This document shows positions 1 through 8,189 of a DNA stretch of 64,000 bases, one piece after another. The notes below the pieces were generated by a model. It searched no databases, was not told the DNA's origin, and saw only the letters and a program-made list of their open reading frames with translations. The stretch's first letter is position 1. The number at the start of each line of letters is the position of its first letter. The stretch is from Algorimicrobium hallyeonense (GTDB lineage: Bacteria; Bacteroidota; Bacteroidia; Flavobacteriales; Flavobacteriaceae): NCBI RefSeq assembly GCF_042657385.1, contig NZ_JBHSLA010000004.1, positions 247,402 to 311,401 on the forward strand, in the 5' to 3' direction. The translations under genes and the position numbers were made by a program.

Positions 1-1
1 T

Positions 2-169
2 ATTGCTTTTTTATTTGCAATCATTTCTTTTGAAATCGTTCAAGTCAGCTTACACAAAACAGATTCTATAAGTAACTTTTCCAATTATCTATTAATGGGA
101 ATTGTAATCCTAATGACTATTGGTCCAATAATATATGTTGTTGTCAGTTTAATAAAGAAAAAAACCTAG
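2..169 (+). CDS. C-terminal fragment of a membrane protein (cut by window edge)
   Basis: An open frame enters from the left edge and runs 55 codons to a TAG at 167-169. The visible part ends in a hydrophobic segment (about residues 32-52 of the fragment, rich in I, L, V, G) followed by a short Lys-rich tail, as in a membrane protein with a cytoplasmic C-terminus. No family can be recognised from this piece. It converges with pcm, and the two coding regions overlap by 4 bases. The frame has no internal stop, which is modest support over 55 codons in AT-rich DNA. Confidence 0.55.
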   Translation: MAFLFAIISFEIVQVSLHKTDSISNFSNYLLMGIVILMTIGPIIYVVVSLIKKKT

Positions 170-807
170 TTTTTATCTTCTAATAAAGGAACAAATCTAA
201 ATTCGCCGTATTCATGCTTTTCGAATTCCTTGATACCTTTTCTAATAAATAAGGTCATGGTTTGAACATCATCCCCAACAGGAATAACCAATCGTCCACC
301 AATTGCCAATTGACTCAATAATGGATTTGGAACAAACGGCGCACCAGCCGTAACAATAATGCCTTTAAAAGGTGCTTCTTCCTTTAAACCAATATAACCA
401 TCACCGAAAATTAATTTTTTAGCACGATATCCTAATTTCGGTAAAAATTTACTTGTTTTTTTAAACAATTCATGCTGCCTTTCAATGCTATAAACTTGCG
501 CACCAAGCTCACATAAAACAGCTGTCTGATAACCACTTCCTGTACCTATTTCTAAAATTTTATCGCCTTTTTCTATTTGTAGTAATTCCGTTTGAAACGC
601 CACGGTATACGGTTGCGAAATAGTTTGGTCCGCCGCAATAGGAAATGCTTTATCTTGATAAGCATGATCTAAAAAACCAGAATCCATAAACAAATGACGT
701 GGAATTTTACCAATAGCATTTAGCACATCAGTATTTATAATTCCTTTATCTTTAACAACCTGAACTAGCTGTTGGCGCATGCCTTTATGCTTAAATGTAT
801 CCTTCAA
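166..807 (-). CDS. pcm: protein-L-isoaspartate O-methyltransferase
   Basis: This cytoplasmic enzyme transfers a methyl group from S-adenosylmethionine to the carboxyl of L-isoaspartyl residues and so starts repair of aged proteins. The 213-residue length is normal for the family. Visible motifs are QTISQPY (residues 61-67), which precedes the catalytic core, and the SAM-binding motif ILEIGTGSGYQ (84-94), followed by an acidic residue (E) after the second strand. A later GGRLVIPVG segment is also typical. It is transcribed divergently from the oxidoreductase at 962 and converges with the truncated gene at the window edge. Methionine 10 is an alternative start, but the first ATG is kept. Confidence 0.95.
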   Translation of the reverse strand: MKDTFKHKGMRQQLVQVVKDKGIINTDVLNAIGKIPRHLFMDSGFLDHAYQDKAFPIAADQTISQPYTVAFQTELLQIEKGDKILEIGTGSGYQTAVLCELGAQVYSIERQHELFKKTSKFLPKLGYRAKKLIFGDGYIGLKEEAPFKGIIVTAGAPFVPNPLLSQLAIGGRLVIPVGDDVQTMTLFIRKGIKEFEKHEYGEFRFVPLLEDKN

Positions 808-937
808 AATATCTTTTTTTTAAAGTCTAAAATTACACAAACATTTCATGGGTTAAAATTAAAATCCGTCTAAATTATCCACATTTTAGAATCGGATATT
901 TTATGTCTATTTTCACAGAAATAAATAGCGAAAACCT

Positions 938-945
938 TATTTTTG
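938..945 (+). promoter_or_regulatory. -7 promoter element upstream of the Gfo/Idh/MocA gene
   Basis: TATTTTTG matches the Bacteroidota -7 consensus TAnnTTTG exactly and lies 16 bases before the ATG at 962, giving a very short leader. No clear TTG is present 19 bases upstream, so only half of the promoter is supported. Confidence 0.45.
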
Positions 946-961
946 TTCAAAACGATAAAAA

Positions 962-1921
962 ATGATAAAAGCTGGTGTTTTAGGCGCAGGCCATTTAGGT
1001 AAAATTCATTTACGGTTATTAAACCAATCTGATAAATATGAATTAGTTGGATTTTACGATGCAGATGAAGAAAATGCAAAGAAAGTAGAAGCTGAATTTG
1101 GATACAAATATTTCAACACTATTGAAGCGCTTATAGCCGCTGTTGATATGGTAGATATTGTAACTCCTACCCTTTCGCATTACGATTGTGCCAAAAAAGC
1201 TATTGCCAAAGGCAAGCATATTTTTATTGAAAAACCCATTACTAATACGATTGAAGAAGCTGAAGAAATTCGCGAACTTCTTGCCCAGCACAATATTCGT
1301 GGACAAGTTGGACATGTGGAGCGTTTTAATCCCGCTTTTATAGCGGTTAAAGATAAAATTGAAAACCCCATGTTTATTGAAGCGCACCGCTTAGCCGAAT
1401 TCAATCCGCGTGGCACAGATGTTCCTGTTGTTTTAGATTTAATGATTCATGATATTGATATTATTTTAAGTGTCGTAAAATCTAAAGTTAAAAGTGTTTC
1501 AGCAAGTGGTGTTTCGGTTATCAGTGACACACCAGATATTGCCAACGCTCGTATTGAGTTTGAAAATGGCTGCGTTGCCAATTTAACAGCCAGTCGTATT
1601 TCTTTAAAAAACATGCGTAAAACACGTTTCTTTCAACGTGATGCTTACATTTCTGTCGATTTTCTAGAGAAGAAATGTGAAGTCGTAAAAATGAAAGATG
1701 CACCAGAAATTCCAGGCGATTTTGATATGGTATTACAGAATGCGGAAGGTGTTAAAAAACAAATCTACTTTGATAATCCAGAGGTAACCACTAATAACGC
1801 CATTTTAGACGAATTGGAAACTTTTGCTGATGCTATTAAAAACAATACTAAACCCATTGTTACACTTCATGATGGCACAGAAGCTTTACGTGTAGCAACC
1901 ATGATTATAGAGCAGTTTTAA
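962..1921 (+). CDS. Gfo/Idh/MocA family oxidoreductase
   Basis: Predicted NAD(P)-dependent sugar or cyclitol oxidoreductase of 319 residues. The N-terminal Rossmann fold shows GAGHLGKIH (residues 8-16), and the EKP motif typical of the family is at 90-92. The C-terminal sheet domain contains LMIHDIDI (160-167), whose His-Asp pair matches the usual catalytic region. The substrate cannot be deduced from the sequence. It stands alone, 143 bases before the 3-hydroxybutyryl-CoA dehydrogenase gene on the same strand; a -7 element sits just upstream. The family assignment is firm; the physiological role is open. Confidence 0.9.
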   Translation: MIKAGVLGAGHLGKIHLRLLNQSDKYELVGFYDADEENAKKVEAEFGYKYFNTIEALIAAVDMVDIVTPTLSHYDCAKKAIAKGKHIFIEKPITNTIEEAEEIRELLAQHNIRGQVGHVERFNPAFIAVKDKIENPMFIEAHRLAEFNPRGTDVPVVLDLMIHDIDIILSVVKSKVKSVSASGVSVISDTPDIANARIEFENGCVANLTASRISLKNMRKTRFFQRDAYISVDFLEKKCEVVKMKDAPEIPGDFDMVLQNAEGVKKQIYFDNPEVTTNNAILDELETFADAIKNNTKPIVTLHDGTEALRVATMIIEQF

Positions 1922-2064
1922 TATGTTCCAACCGGAAAGAAGTGAATAATAACACAAACCAAAAGGTTTTAAAAAACAAACATCTCCGTACGAGATTAGT
2001 TGAAAGCTAAACAAGATAACATTAACAGCATTCCTTTTTTTAATAGGAATAAAAAGATTTTTTT

Positions 2065-2955
2065 ATGAAAAACATTGCAGTAATAGGAGCCGGAACCATG
2101 GGAAATGGTATTGCACATACCTTTGCCCAAAGCGGTTTTAAAGTTCAATTAATTGATATTAGTGAAGCCTCATTAAAAAGAGGCATGGATACCATTTCTA
2201 AAAATTTAGATCGTATGGTTTCTAAAGAAAAAATTACAGAAGCGCAAAAGCAAGAAACACTAGATAATATTACCACTTATACAGATGTTGTAGAAGGTGT
2301 TGAATATGCGAGTTTAGTGGTGGAAGCAGCAACAGAAAATATTGATTTGAAGCTTAAAATTTTCAAGCAATTGGATGAGGCTTGTTCTGAAGATACGATT
2401 TTGGCAACCAACACATCGTCTATTTCTATTACACAAATAGCAGCAGTTACCAACAGACCGAGCCAAGTAATTGGTATGCACTTTATGAATCCTGTGCCTA
2501 TTATGAAGTTAGTAGAAATTATTCGTGGCTATAACACGAGTGATGCTGTAACAAACACCATAATGGAGCTATCTAGAAAATTAGGAAAAACCCCAACGGA
2601 AGTAAATGATTATCCTGGTTTTGTGGCTAACCGAATATTAATGCCTATGCTAAATGAATCTATTGAAACGTTATACAATGGCGTTGCTGGTGTTGAAGAA
2701 ATTGATACGGTTATGAAGTTAGGTATGGCACATCCAATGGGTCCATTACAACTAGCAGATTTTATTGGATTAGATGTTTGTTTATCTATTCTAAATGTGA
2801 TGTATGACGGTTTCAAAAACCCAAAATATGCGCCATGTCCATTGTTAGTAAATATGGTTAGAGCTGGTAAACTAGGTGTTAAATCTGGTGAAGGTTTTTA
2901 TGATTATTCAGAAAGTCGTAAGGCCGAACATGTGGCGAAGCAGTTTATAAAATAA
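2065..2955 (+). CDS. 3-hydroxybutyryl-CoA dehydrogenase
   Basis: Cytoplasmic NAD(H)-dependent enzyme that interconverts 3-hydroxyacyl-CoA and acetoacetyl-type CoA esters in fatty-acid or butyrate metabolism. It has 296 residues, close to the usual 280-300 of the short monofunctional form. The dinucleotide-binding loop is GAGTMGNG (8-15). The catalytic histidine lies in GMHFMNPVP (137-145), and a conserved NRILMPMLNES segment leads into the C-terminal dimerisation domain, which ends with the typical GEGFYDY. No acyl-CoA genes are adjacent, so the pathway is not shown by context. Upstream is a 143-base spacer with short imperfect inverted repeats of unknown meaning. Confidence 0.93.
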   Translation: MKNIAVIGAGTMGNGIAHTFAQSGFKVQLIDISEASLKRGMDTISKNLDRMVSKEKITEAQKQETLDNITTYTDVVEGVEYASLVVEAATENIDLKLKIFKQLDEACSEDTILATNTSSISITQIAAVTNRPSQVIGMHFMNPVPIMKLVEIIRGYNTSDAVTNTIMELSRKLGKTPTEVNDYPGFVANRILMPMLNESIETLYNGVAGVEEIDTVMKLGMAHPMGPLQLADFIGLDVCLSILNVMYDGFKNPKYAPCPLLVNMVRAGKLGVKSGEGFYDYSESRKAEHVAKQFIK

Positions 2956-3029
2956 GACTTGAAGTAATTTGGCACAATACGAAATTAGTAACTAATAAAA
3001 TGAGATTTCCGCTTTAGCAGCAAATAAAC

Positions 3030-4268
3030 ATGGCTAAAATAATTCCTTTTAAAGCAGTTCGTCCAACGCGAGACAAAGTCAGTCTTGTTGCGGCACGATC
3101 CTATCAAAGCTATACGCCTGAACAACGAGAATCTCGATTACGCGATAATCCGTTTTCGTTTTTGCACATTGTAAATCCTGGCTATCGTTTTGACAAAGAA
3201 ATATCTGGCATTGAGCGCTATTCTTTAGTTAAGAACAGGTATTTGGAATTTAAGGAGGATACTATTTTCATTCAAGATGAGCGGCCTGCGTATTATGTAT
3301 ATAGAATTGTAGATCGAGAAAATCAGGAATTTAATGGCATTGTAGCTGCTGTAAGCGCCGTAGATTATGAAAGTAATGTAATTAAAAAACACGAGGACAC
3401 CATTGAACACCGTGAAGTAATTTTCAAAGATTACCTTAAAACAGTTGGTTTTAATGCCGAACCTGTACTCCTAACCTATCCGGATAATGCCGTAATAAAA
3501 GGTATTATTTCTAAAAAGCAAAAGGAACGCGCGGAATACGAATTTACAACCACATACCGAGATACACATTACTTGTGGAAGGTAGATAAACCAGAACTAC
3601 TTGATCGTATAGAAGCAGAATTTAAAAAAATGCCTCATATTTATATTGCCGATGGTCATCATAGGTCATCATCGTCTTATTTGTTATACAAAGATTTAAA
3701 AGCTGCAAATCCAAACCATAAAGGCACTGAACCGTATAGTTTTTTTATGAGCTATTTGATTCCAGAATCGGATTTACGGATTCATGAATTCAACCGGTTA
3801 ATTAAAGATTTAAACGGTTTATCTAAAGAAGCTTTTTTAATTGAATTAGATACCATTTATCGCATTGAAAATCGTGGTACAATTCCTTATAAACCATCTA
3901 AAAAACATCATTTTAGTATGTATTTAGATGGCGAGTTTTATTCTCTATACTTACGGAAATCGGCCTACAGCAGCGGAACCTCATTAGATGGTTTGGATGC
4001 CCAAATTCTTTTTAAAACCATTTTAGAGCCTATATTAGGAATTGTGGACTTACGAAACGATGACCGCATTATGTATATGAATGGTAAGAAAGACATAGTG
4101 AACATTAAGAATAATGTGGATAGCGGTGATTTTGCTGTTGGGTTTGGTATGGTTCCTGTAACTATAGAGGAAATGAAACAAATTGCAGACGACGGTTTAA
4201 AAATGCCACCAAAATCGACATTTATTGAGCCCAAGTTACGCAGTGGTGTCACCATTTACGAATTTTAA
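3030..4268 (+). CDS. DUF1015 family protein
   Basis: A 412-residue protein of the DUF1015 family, whose members share a conserved GHHR motif, here at residues 209-212 inside an IADGHHRSS block. The N-terminus (IIPFKAVRPTRDKV) is also typical. No biochemical function is established that I can rely on; some database entries link the family to metabolism next to serine and glyoxylate genes, but nothing here tests that. It starts a tight three-gene run: its stop overlaps the next start (TAATG), and YggS follows. The protein has no signal peptide or membrane segment, so a cytoplasmic location is inferred. Confidence 0.88.
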   Translation: MAKIIPFKAVRPTRDKVSLVAARSYQSYTPEQRESRLRDNPFSFLHIVNPGYRFDKEISGIERYSLVKNRYLEFKEDTIFIQDERPAYYVYRIVDRENQEFNGIVAAVSAVDYESNVIKKHEDTIEHREVIFKDYLKTVGFNAEPVLLTYPDNAVIKGIISKKQKERAEYEFTTTYRDTHYLWKVDKPELLDRIEAEFKKMPHIYIADGHHRSSSSYLLYKDLKAANPNHKGTEPYSFFMSYLIPESDLRIHEFNRLIKDLNGLSKEAFLIELDTIYRIENRGTIPYKPSKKHHFSMYLDGEFYSLYLRKSAYSSGTSLDGLDAQILFKTILEPILGIVDLRNDDRIMYMNGKKDIVNIKNNVDSGDFAVGFGMVPVTIEEMKQIADDGLKMPPKSTFIEPKLRSGVTIYEF

Positions 4269-5167
4269 TGAAATACATCTATTTTTTCATATGTAGTTTA
4301 ATTACAGGCGCTGTCTGTTCTCAAAATGAACGTGATACAACAATTCATGAAATCATTTATCCATCATTATATACTAATTATCAATTAGCTAAAAGTGAAA
4401 TACTAAAACTTGAAGAAACGTATGGTTATGAAACTAATTTAAAATATTTTCTATTAGATAGAAGTTTTGAAAATGGTGATATAGAATTTTTTAAAGCAGA
4501 ATTAACGATTCTCGTTAGAGATTATGGCTTTAATTTAGCCTACGAACCTGAAGGCAAAACCTATTATGAATCTATTACAGTTGGTGATTTAGCAAATTGG
4601 TTTAAAACCATGTACCTGAAAAATCATTTTATCTGGTTGGACACTAATTTTTTAAAGCAAGCCGATTTACAACAGTTAAATAGTTTAAAAGACAAAACAA
4701 GCATGTATTCCAAAGTACGTTATGCTTTGGATCAAAAAGTCACATTGGATTCTGTGCAAAAACAAGAACAGAAAAAAGTATTTGAAGATATAGCTTTCGA
4801 GAATTTATCTGAGTTATATGCACTAACCAGAAAAATTGATAAATATCCCACTGGAAAAAATTTCGCATTAATTCAAAATAGTTTCGCGCTGTTAGAATAT
4901 CAAAATTTTGGCATTGAGCGCAATTTTGAAAGGACTTGGATACTTTTTGAACCCTTTTATAAAAAGGCTTATTTAGAACACGCTATAGATTATATCATTT
5001 ATAAAAATTATGATAACTATAGTTTCATTCATTATAAAAATCAGCGTTACGGTTTAATATCCATTTTTGATATTCCGGAAGACTATCAAGGAGATTTGTT
5101 TTCCATACCTATTCGCGACTTAGAATATGCCAATAAAATTAAATCAGATTTTAATTGGAAAAAATAA
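4268..5167 (+). CDS. Exported protein of unknown function
   Basis: A 299-residue protein I do not recognise. It begins with a likely signal peptide (about residues 1-18: Lys, then a hydrophobic stretch ending AVCSQ), so it is probably exported to the periplasm. The rest is rich in aromatic and charged residues, with predicted helices and no Cys pairs, repeats or catalytic motifs that I can name. The ATG overlaps the stop of the DUF1015 gene by one base, and yggS starts 8 bases after its stop, so translation is probably coupled and the three genes share a transcript. No terminal sorting domain or lipobox is visible. Confidence 0.75.
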   Translation: MKYIYFFICSLITGAVCSQNERDTTIHEIIYPSLYTNYQLAKSEILKLEETYGYETNLKYFLLDRSFENGDIEFFKAELTILVRDYGFNLAYEPEGKTYYESITVGDLANWFKTMYLKNHFIWLDTNFLKQADLQQLNSLKDKTSMYSKVRYALDQKVTLDSVQKQEQKKVFEDIAFENLSELYALTRKIDKYPTGKNFALIQNSFALLEYQNFGIERNFERTWILFEPFYKKAYLEHAIDYIIYKNYDNYSFIHYKNQRYGLISIFDIPEDYQGDLFSIPIRDLEYANKIKSDFNWKK

Positions 5168-5175
5168 TATATACC

Positions 5176-5832
5176 ATGTCCATTAAACAGAATTTACTTA
5201 ATCTAAAAAACCAAATTCCCGAACGTGTAACACTTGTGGCTGTTTCGAAAACGAAGCCCAATAGTGATATTATGGAAGCCTATGATGCCGGCCAGCGTGT
5301 TTTTGGAGAAAATAAAATTCAGGAAATGGTTGATAAATTTGAAACCTTACCTAAAGATATTTCTTGGCATATGATTGGTCATGTACAACGCAACAAAGTA
5401 AAGTATATGGCGTCCTTTGTGAACTTAATTCACGGCATGGATAGTTTTAAACTCCTTAAAGAAATTAATAAACAAGCCAAAAAAGAGACACGCATTATAG
5501 ATTGTCTTTTACAGATAAAAATTGCAGAAGAAGATTCTAAATTTGGTATGGCCAAGGTAGATGCTGTCAATATGTTGAAATCCAATGCCTTCAAGGAACT
5601 TCAAAATGTGCGAATCACAGGTGTTATGGGAATGGCAACTTTTACAGATGACCAAAATCAAGTGACAGCAGAATTCAACAGACTAAAAACTATTTTTGAC
5701 GAACTCAAAACCCTTCACGCCAATTTAGAAATTATTTCTATGGGCATGAGTGGTGATTATGAGTTAGCAATAAACTGTGGAAGTAATATGATTCGTGTAG
5801 GAAGTAGTATCTTTGGCGAACGCAATTATTAA
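5176..5832 (+). CDS. yggS: YggS family pyridoxal phosphate homeostasis protein
   Basis: PLP-binding protein of the alanine-racemase N-terminal (TIM-barrel) fold that buffers cellular pyridoxal phosphate; no catalytic activity is known for the family. The PLP lysine is in VAVSKTKP (Lys25). VFGENKIQEM, the H-x-IGHVQRNK block, MGMSGDYELAI and RVGSSIFGER are all typical. I chose the ATG at 5176, giving 218 residues, rather than the in-frame ATG at 5155, because the upstream one would overlap the previous gene and adds seven residues not expected in the family. It is the last gene of the DUF1015 run. Confidence 0.93.
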   Translation: MSIKQNLLNLKNQIPERVTLVAVSKTKPNSDIMEAYDAGQRVFGENKIQEMVDKFETLPKDISWHMIGHVQRNKVKYMASFVNLIHGMDSFKLLKEINKQAKKETRIIDCLLQIKIAEEDSKFGMAKVDAVNMLKSNAFKELQNVRITGVMGMATFTDDQNQVTAEFNRLKTIFDELKTLHANLEIISMGMSGDYELAINCGSNMIRVGSSIFGERNY

Positions 5833-5880
5833 AGCTTAAAATTAAATTACATCTAATACAAATTAAATAATAGCAAACTT

Positions 5881-7248
5881 ATTTACGCAATTCTCGACAT
5901 AGAAACCACTGGTGGAAAATACAATGAAGAAGGTATTACTGAAATAGCCATTTATAAATTTGATGGTCATAAGGTGGTGGACCAATTTATTAGTTTAGTA
6001 AACCCAGAACGTGAAATTCAACCTTTTGTCGTAAATCTAACCGGTATTAATAGTAATATGTTACGTACAGCTCCCAAGTTTTATGAGGTAGCTAAACGTA
6101 TTGTTGAAATGACGGAAGATTGTATTATTGTTGCGCATAACTCCCAATTTGATTATCGGATTTTAAAAACGGAATTCACGCGATTAGGGTTTCCGTTTAA
6201 ACGCAAAACGCTATGTACTGTGGAGTTATCTAAAAAACTAATTCCAGGACAAGACTCTTATAGTTTGGGGAAATTAGCTCGTTCCTTGGGAATTCCTGTA
6301 AGTGATAGACATCGAGCCAATGGCGATGCTATGGCAACGGTTAAATTATTTAAAATGCTACTTTCTAGAGATTTGGAAAAGCTCATTGTAAAAGATGCTA
6401 TTCAAGTTGAAGCAAAAAAAGAGATGGCGGCAAACCTAAAAAATATCATTAAGGAGCTTCCACATATTACTGGTGTTTATTACATTTATAATGCAGAAGG
6501 TACTATAATTTATATAGGAAAAAGCAATAATATTAAAAACAGAATCAGTCAGCATTTTACCAGCAGTAGTACGAAGTCGAAAAAACTTCAACGAGATGCC
6601 GCTGCGGTTACCTACGAACATACCGGTAGCGAATTGGTTGCTTTATTAAAAGAAAGCGAAGAAATAAAACGAAATAAACCCATTTTTAATAGAGCGCTAC
6701 GCCGAAACATTTTTACACATGCTTTGTATTCTTTTAAAGATGCTAATGGCTATATTAATTTAATGATAGATAAGGCTGATGGCCGTAAAAAACCAATCAC
6801 AACGTTTACAAATAGACAAAGTGCAAAAAGTTTCTTATTTAATGCAGTAGAAGAATTTCAATTGTGTCAGAAATTAACGGGACTTTATCCAACAAAAAAC
6901 AGTTGCTTTAATTATGACATCAAACAATGTTTAGGTGCTTGCATTCAAGAAGAATCTCCGGAGGATTATAATAAACGTGTTTTGCAGTTAATTACTAAAA
7001 ATAGCTATAATAATCAAAATATGGTTATTATTGATCGTGCGCGTGAGGTAGATGAACGTAGTGCTATTCTTATAGAAAATGGCCTTTTTAAAGGTATCGG
7101 GTATTTCAATTTAAATTATCAAATAACCAATATGGATGTTTTACAATCTGTAATTACACCTATGGAAAACAATCGTGACGCCCAACATATTATTAAGAGT
7201 TACTTAAGGAAAAACAAAAAACTGAAAATTATAAAACTGAATAACTAA
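5881..7248 (+). CDS. DEDDh exonuclease/GIY-YIG endonuclease fusion (DnaQ-UvrC-like), unusual start
   Basis: Two nuclease domains are fused. From the proposed start the order is: a DnaQ-like 3'-5' exonuclease (about 1-165) with ExoI LDIETTGG, ExoII AHNSQFD and ExoIII HRANGD; a GIY-YIG nuclease (about 198-275) with GVYYIY and IIYIGKS; and a UvrC-like Cys-containing segment (FNYDIKQCLGAC). Flavobacteria commonly carry such a protein, presumed to act in DNA repair. The first ATG/GTG/TTG start in frame is a GTG at 5974, which would remove ExoI. The frame is open back to a stop at 5854-5856 with no NTG codon. I therefore place the start at the ATT codon 5881, giving IYAILDIE at the N-terminus and 455 residues. 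A mutated start or a sequencing error is the alternative. Confidence 0.75.
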   Translation: MYAILDIETTGGKYNEEGITEIAIYKFDGHKVVDQFISLVNPEREIQPFVVNLTGINSNMLRTAPKFYEVAKRIVEMTEDCIIVAHNSQFDYRILKTEFTRLGFPFKRKTLCTVELSKKLIPGQDSYSLGKLARSLGIPVSDRHRANGDAMATVKLFKMLLSRDLEKLIVKDAIQVEAKKEMAANLKNIIKELPHITGVYYIYNAEGTIIYIGKSNNIKNRISQHFTSSSTKSKKLQRDAAAVTYEHTGSELVALLKESEEIKRNKPIFNRALRRNIFTHALYSFKDANGYINLMIDKADGRKKPITTFTNRQSAKSFLFNAVEEFQLCQKLTGLYPTKNSCFNYDIKQCLGACIQEESPEDYNKRVLQLITKNSYNNQNMVIIDRAREVDERSAILIENGLFKGIGYFNLNYQITNMDVLQSVITPMENNRDAQHIIKSYLRKNKKLKIIKLNN

Positions 7249-7282
7249 ATGGTTGTTATAAACTTTTAGTATTTTTAAAATT

Positions 7283-8173
7283 ATGGGTACAAAACCTTAT
7301 AAGAGATGGCAAGGTAGACTTCATGAAATAATTTATGAGGCAGATACACCTGCTGGAAAATTATTTGATGTTGTTTTATTAATTGTAATTATTGCTAGTA
7401 TCCTTTTGGTAATGCTTGAAAGTGTTAAGAGCATTGATGCGCAATACCACATGTTTTTAGATATTTCGGAGTGGATAATAACAATACTTTTTACTATTGA
7501 GTATATTTTACGAATAGTGACGGTAAAAAAGCCGCTAAAATATATTACTAGCTTTTATGGTATTATTGATTTACTGTCTACACTGCCAAAATATTTATCT
7601 CTAATTTTTGCTGGCACACATGCTTTAGTAGCCTTACGTGCCTTACGTTTATTACGCGTATTTAGAATTTTAAAATTAGCACGCTTTATGGGTGCTTCCA
7701 ATCATTTGGCAACAGCCATAAAAGCTAGTCGTGCTAAAATATCCGTATTTCTATTTGCAGTGATTATTGTTGCTACCATTTTTGGTACAATTATGTATCT
7801 CGTAGAAGGAGAAGCTAGTGGTTTTAATAACATCCCAAGAAGTATTTATTGGAGTATTGTAACCTTAACAACTGTAGGATATGGCGATATTGCTCCTGTA
7901 ACACCACTAGGTCAATTTATAGCTTCAATTATTATGGTATTGGGTTATGGCATTATTGCAGTCCCAACGGGTATAGTTTCTGCCGAGTATACAAGAAAAA
8001 TGAATAGCGATGACGTTAATAACAAGCCCGTAGTTAATGCCGTGCCGCCGCATCCTAGTGACGTAGATTTAAACTCGCTATCCTGTTCCAATTGTTTAGC
8101 CCAAGACCACAAGGATAAGGCAAAATACTGCCATAAATGCGGGCATTCTTTAGAATTTGAACCTTCAAAATAG
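7283..8173 (+). CDS. Voltage-gated potassium channel with C-terminal zinc ribbon
   Basis: A 296-residue six-transmembrane ion channel. The voltage-sensor helix S4 is visible as regularly spaced arginines in LRALRLLRVFRILKLARF (119-136). The K+ selectivity filter TTVGYGD is at 196-202 between S5 and S6. This is the Kv/KvAP architecture, so inner-membrane K+ flux is the likely role. After S6 a roughly 60-residue cytoplasmic tail carries Cys268-x2-Cys271 and Cys283-x2-Cys286, a probable zinc ribbon. Homologues with such tails occur in this phylum as far as I recall, but their ligand is unknown to me. It ends 16 bases before miaA and may be cotranscribed with it. Confidence 0.93.
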   Translation: MGTKPYKRWQGRLHEIIYEADTPAGKLFDVVLLIVIIASILLVMLESVKSIDAQYHMFLDISEWIITILFTIEYILRIVTVKKPLKYITSFYGIIDLLSTLPKYLSLIFAGTHALVALRALRLLRVFRILKLARFMGASNHLATAIKASRAKISVFLFAVIIVATIFGTIMYLVEGEASGFNNIPRSIYWSIVTLTTVGYGDIAPVTPLGQFIASIIMVLGYGIIAVPTGIVSAEYTRKMNSDDVNNKPVVNAVPPHPSDVDLNSLSCSNCLAQDHKDKAKYCHKCGHSLEFEPSK

Positions 8174-8189
8174 CAATGAAAATTTAAGT

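Noticed and set aside
875..883. Perfect DnaA box TTATCCACA between pcm and the oxidoreductase
   Set aside because: A single 9-mer is expected about once by chance in 64 kb of AT-rich DNA on two strands; there is no cluster and no AT-rich unwinding array, so it is not evidence of an origin.
1982..2050. Short inverted repeats (ATCTC/GAGAT and ATTCCT/AGGAAT) before the 3-hydroxybutyryl-CoA dehydrogenase gene
   Set aside because: Arms of 5-6 bases with no consistent flanking signal; neither a terminator with T-run nor a known operator.
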